Notes under the pieces: generated by a model
Seen by the model: only the letters and a program-made list of their open reading frames with translations
Database searches by the model: none
What the model was told of the DNA's origin: nothing
Translations under genes and position numbers: made by a program
Assembly (NCBI GenBank): GCA_015501055.1
Contig: JADNYV010000091.1
Coordinates: 1 to 64,000 of the forward strand
Direction: 5' to 3'
Source: Mucidula mucida
Lineage: Eukaryota > Basidiomycota > Agaricomycetes > Agaricales > Physalacriaceae
Length of the DNA: 64,000 nt
Shown: positions 63,455 to 64,000 of the stretch, in pieces
Numbering within the stretch: position 1 is the first letter of the stretch
Layout of the letters: each line of letters opens with the position of its first letter

Positions 63455-64000
63455 GGCAGGCGCGTGGAGGTACCGGTGGGAGGGAAAGGTTCAAAAGTAG
63501 AAAAGGCGCCATGGGTGACTGAGATTAAGACTGAACGATAAGTCGCCGGGCCGATAATGACCGTGCCTGTAGGCAACTCGACGTTGCTCAGATGACGAAG
63601 TCCTTGCGTGAAATGCGCGTCGAAGAGGTGCTTTTCGAACAAAGTGAGTTTTGTACTGCGGTCAAGACGCAGCGAAGGGGTCCTCCACTGCAAGTCGCTG
63701 ATGTTCTTAGCCTAGGTAAATTATATATTCTACGAAACGACCGACAGTTCAACTTTTTTTACGACTCCTTCAACGGGGATATATGCAGATCCTGTGCATC
63801 TACCAGGGAGGAGGTGCCGCATACAATTGTATGTGTTTTGGTCTCCTCCTGGCTCACAGAGGTCTATCCCATTTGAGTCCACACCTTATCACCGAACACC
63901 ATGCCTGCGTTGAAGAATAACATCCGAGATCGATTGTTGGTCTCCCGTCGAAGTCTGCGTGATATACGGTGATGAGTACGCATTAAGCGGTGTCTTCCTG
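63455..64000. other. Upstream region of the carboxypeptidase gene
   Basis: Likely 5' untranslated and promoter sequence. Open frames at 63436-63693 (minus) and 63592-63876 (plus) overlap and show no motif. A neighbouring gene may begin beyond the window edge. Confidence 0.4.

Noticed and set aside
1..64000. CRISPR arrays, rRNA or tRNA genes
   Set aside because: No regularly spaced repeats with unique spacers were seen, and no tRNA-like cloverleaf or rRNA sequence was noticed by eye; repeated motifs are explained by LTRs, MITE subterminal arrays and a minisatellite.

Overview
The window reads as filamentous-fungus DNA. From about 6.2 kb to the right end it looks like an Agaricomycete (basidiomycete): introns of about 45-70 nt with GTRNGN donors and CTRAC-like branch sites, a DUF6729/exonuclease-like gene, a SWIM-finger Mutator-like transposase, hAT and DDE transposase families of mushroom-forming fungi, and half-tRNA-primed Ty1/copia elements. 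The first ~6.2 kb differ: they are CpA/TpG-poor and TpA-rich (the classical RIP pattern) and hold a dead kinase-like gene and a dead pogo-type transposase of kinds I associate with Ascomycota.

Layout. 1-6.2 kb: RIP-like decayed DNA, a kinase pseudogene (744-2009, minus) and a pogo transposase relic (3521-5170, minus). 6.2-8.5 kb: spacer with a minisatellite, a gypsy solo LTR with a perfect 5-bp target duplication, and a 53-bp direct repeat. 8.5-17 kb: a 3'-truncated copia element (Copia-1) interrupted by a hAT fragment, itself interrupted by a TA-flanked Tc1/mariner-like element with 44-bp perfect inverted repeats. 17.2-21.8 kb: two minus-strand genes, a trypsin-like protease family member and a MULE transposase that looks complete. 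22.7-38.0 kb: a three-level nest. A dead hAT (hAT-1) is split by a dead chromodomain gypsy element (24340-36026, duplication CCTCC), whose leader is split by an intact, very young copia element (Copia-2, 25321-30494, duplication TACCC). 38.4-47.1 kb: a second dead hAT (hAT-2) split by Copia-3 (39769-44872, duplication AGCCT, with an internal inversion) and by a hAT MITE. 48-54 kb: a DUF6729/exonuclease-like gene killed by two more hAT MITEs and nonsense codons. 54.3-63.5 kb: three intron-rich, apparently functional host genes on the minus strand: a Ca2+/calmodulin-dependent-type kinase with an MGxxxS N-terminus, an SMP + C2 membrane-contact lipid-transfer protein (Mug190/tricalbin-like), and a vacuolar-type Gly-Xaa carboxypeptidase (M20).

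Most unusual observation. The LTRs of both Copia-2 and Copia-3 contain a short module twice, joined by GTAT. The first copy is interrupted by a 52-nt (Copia-2) or 49-nt (Copia-3) segment that begins GTAAG, has a CTGAC/TTAAC branch-like site and ends TAG. The second copy lacks exactly that segment. The LTR thus appears to carry an unspliced and a spliced version of one module side by side. The 5' splice site lies in a conserved hairpin. The gypsy element shows a Tf1-like self-priming primer-binding site: 11 nt after the LTR are complementary to 11 nt about 33 nt downstream of its TATA box.

Mutation pattern. Right of 6.2 kb, nonsense codons in dead elements are mostly TGA where relatives would have CGA (methyl-CpG decay). 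Left of 6.2 kb they are TAA/TAG, consistent with CpA-to-TpA changes. This contrast suggests either transferred/foreign DNA or a scaffold join near 6.2 kb.
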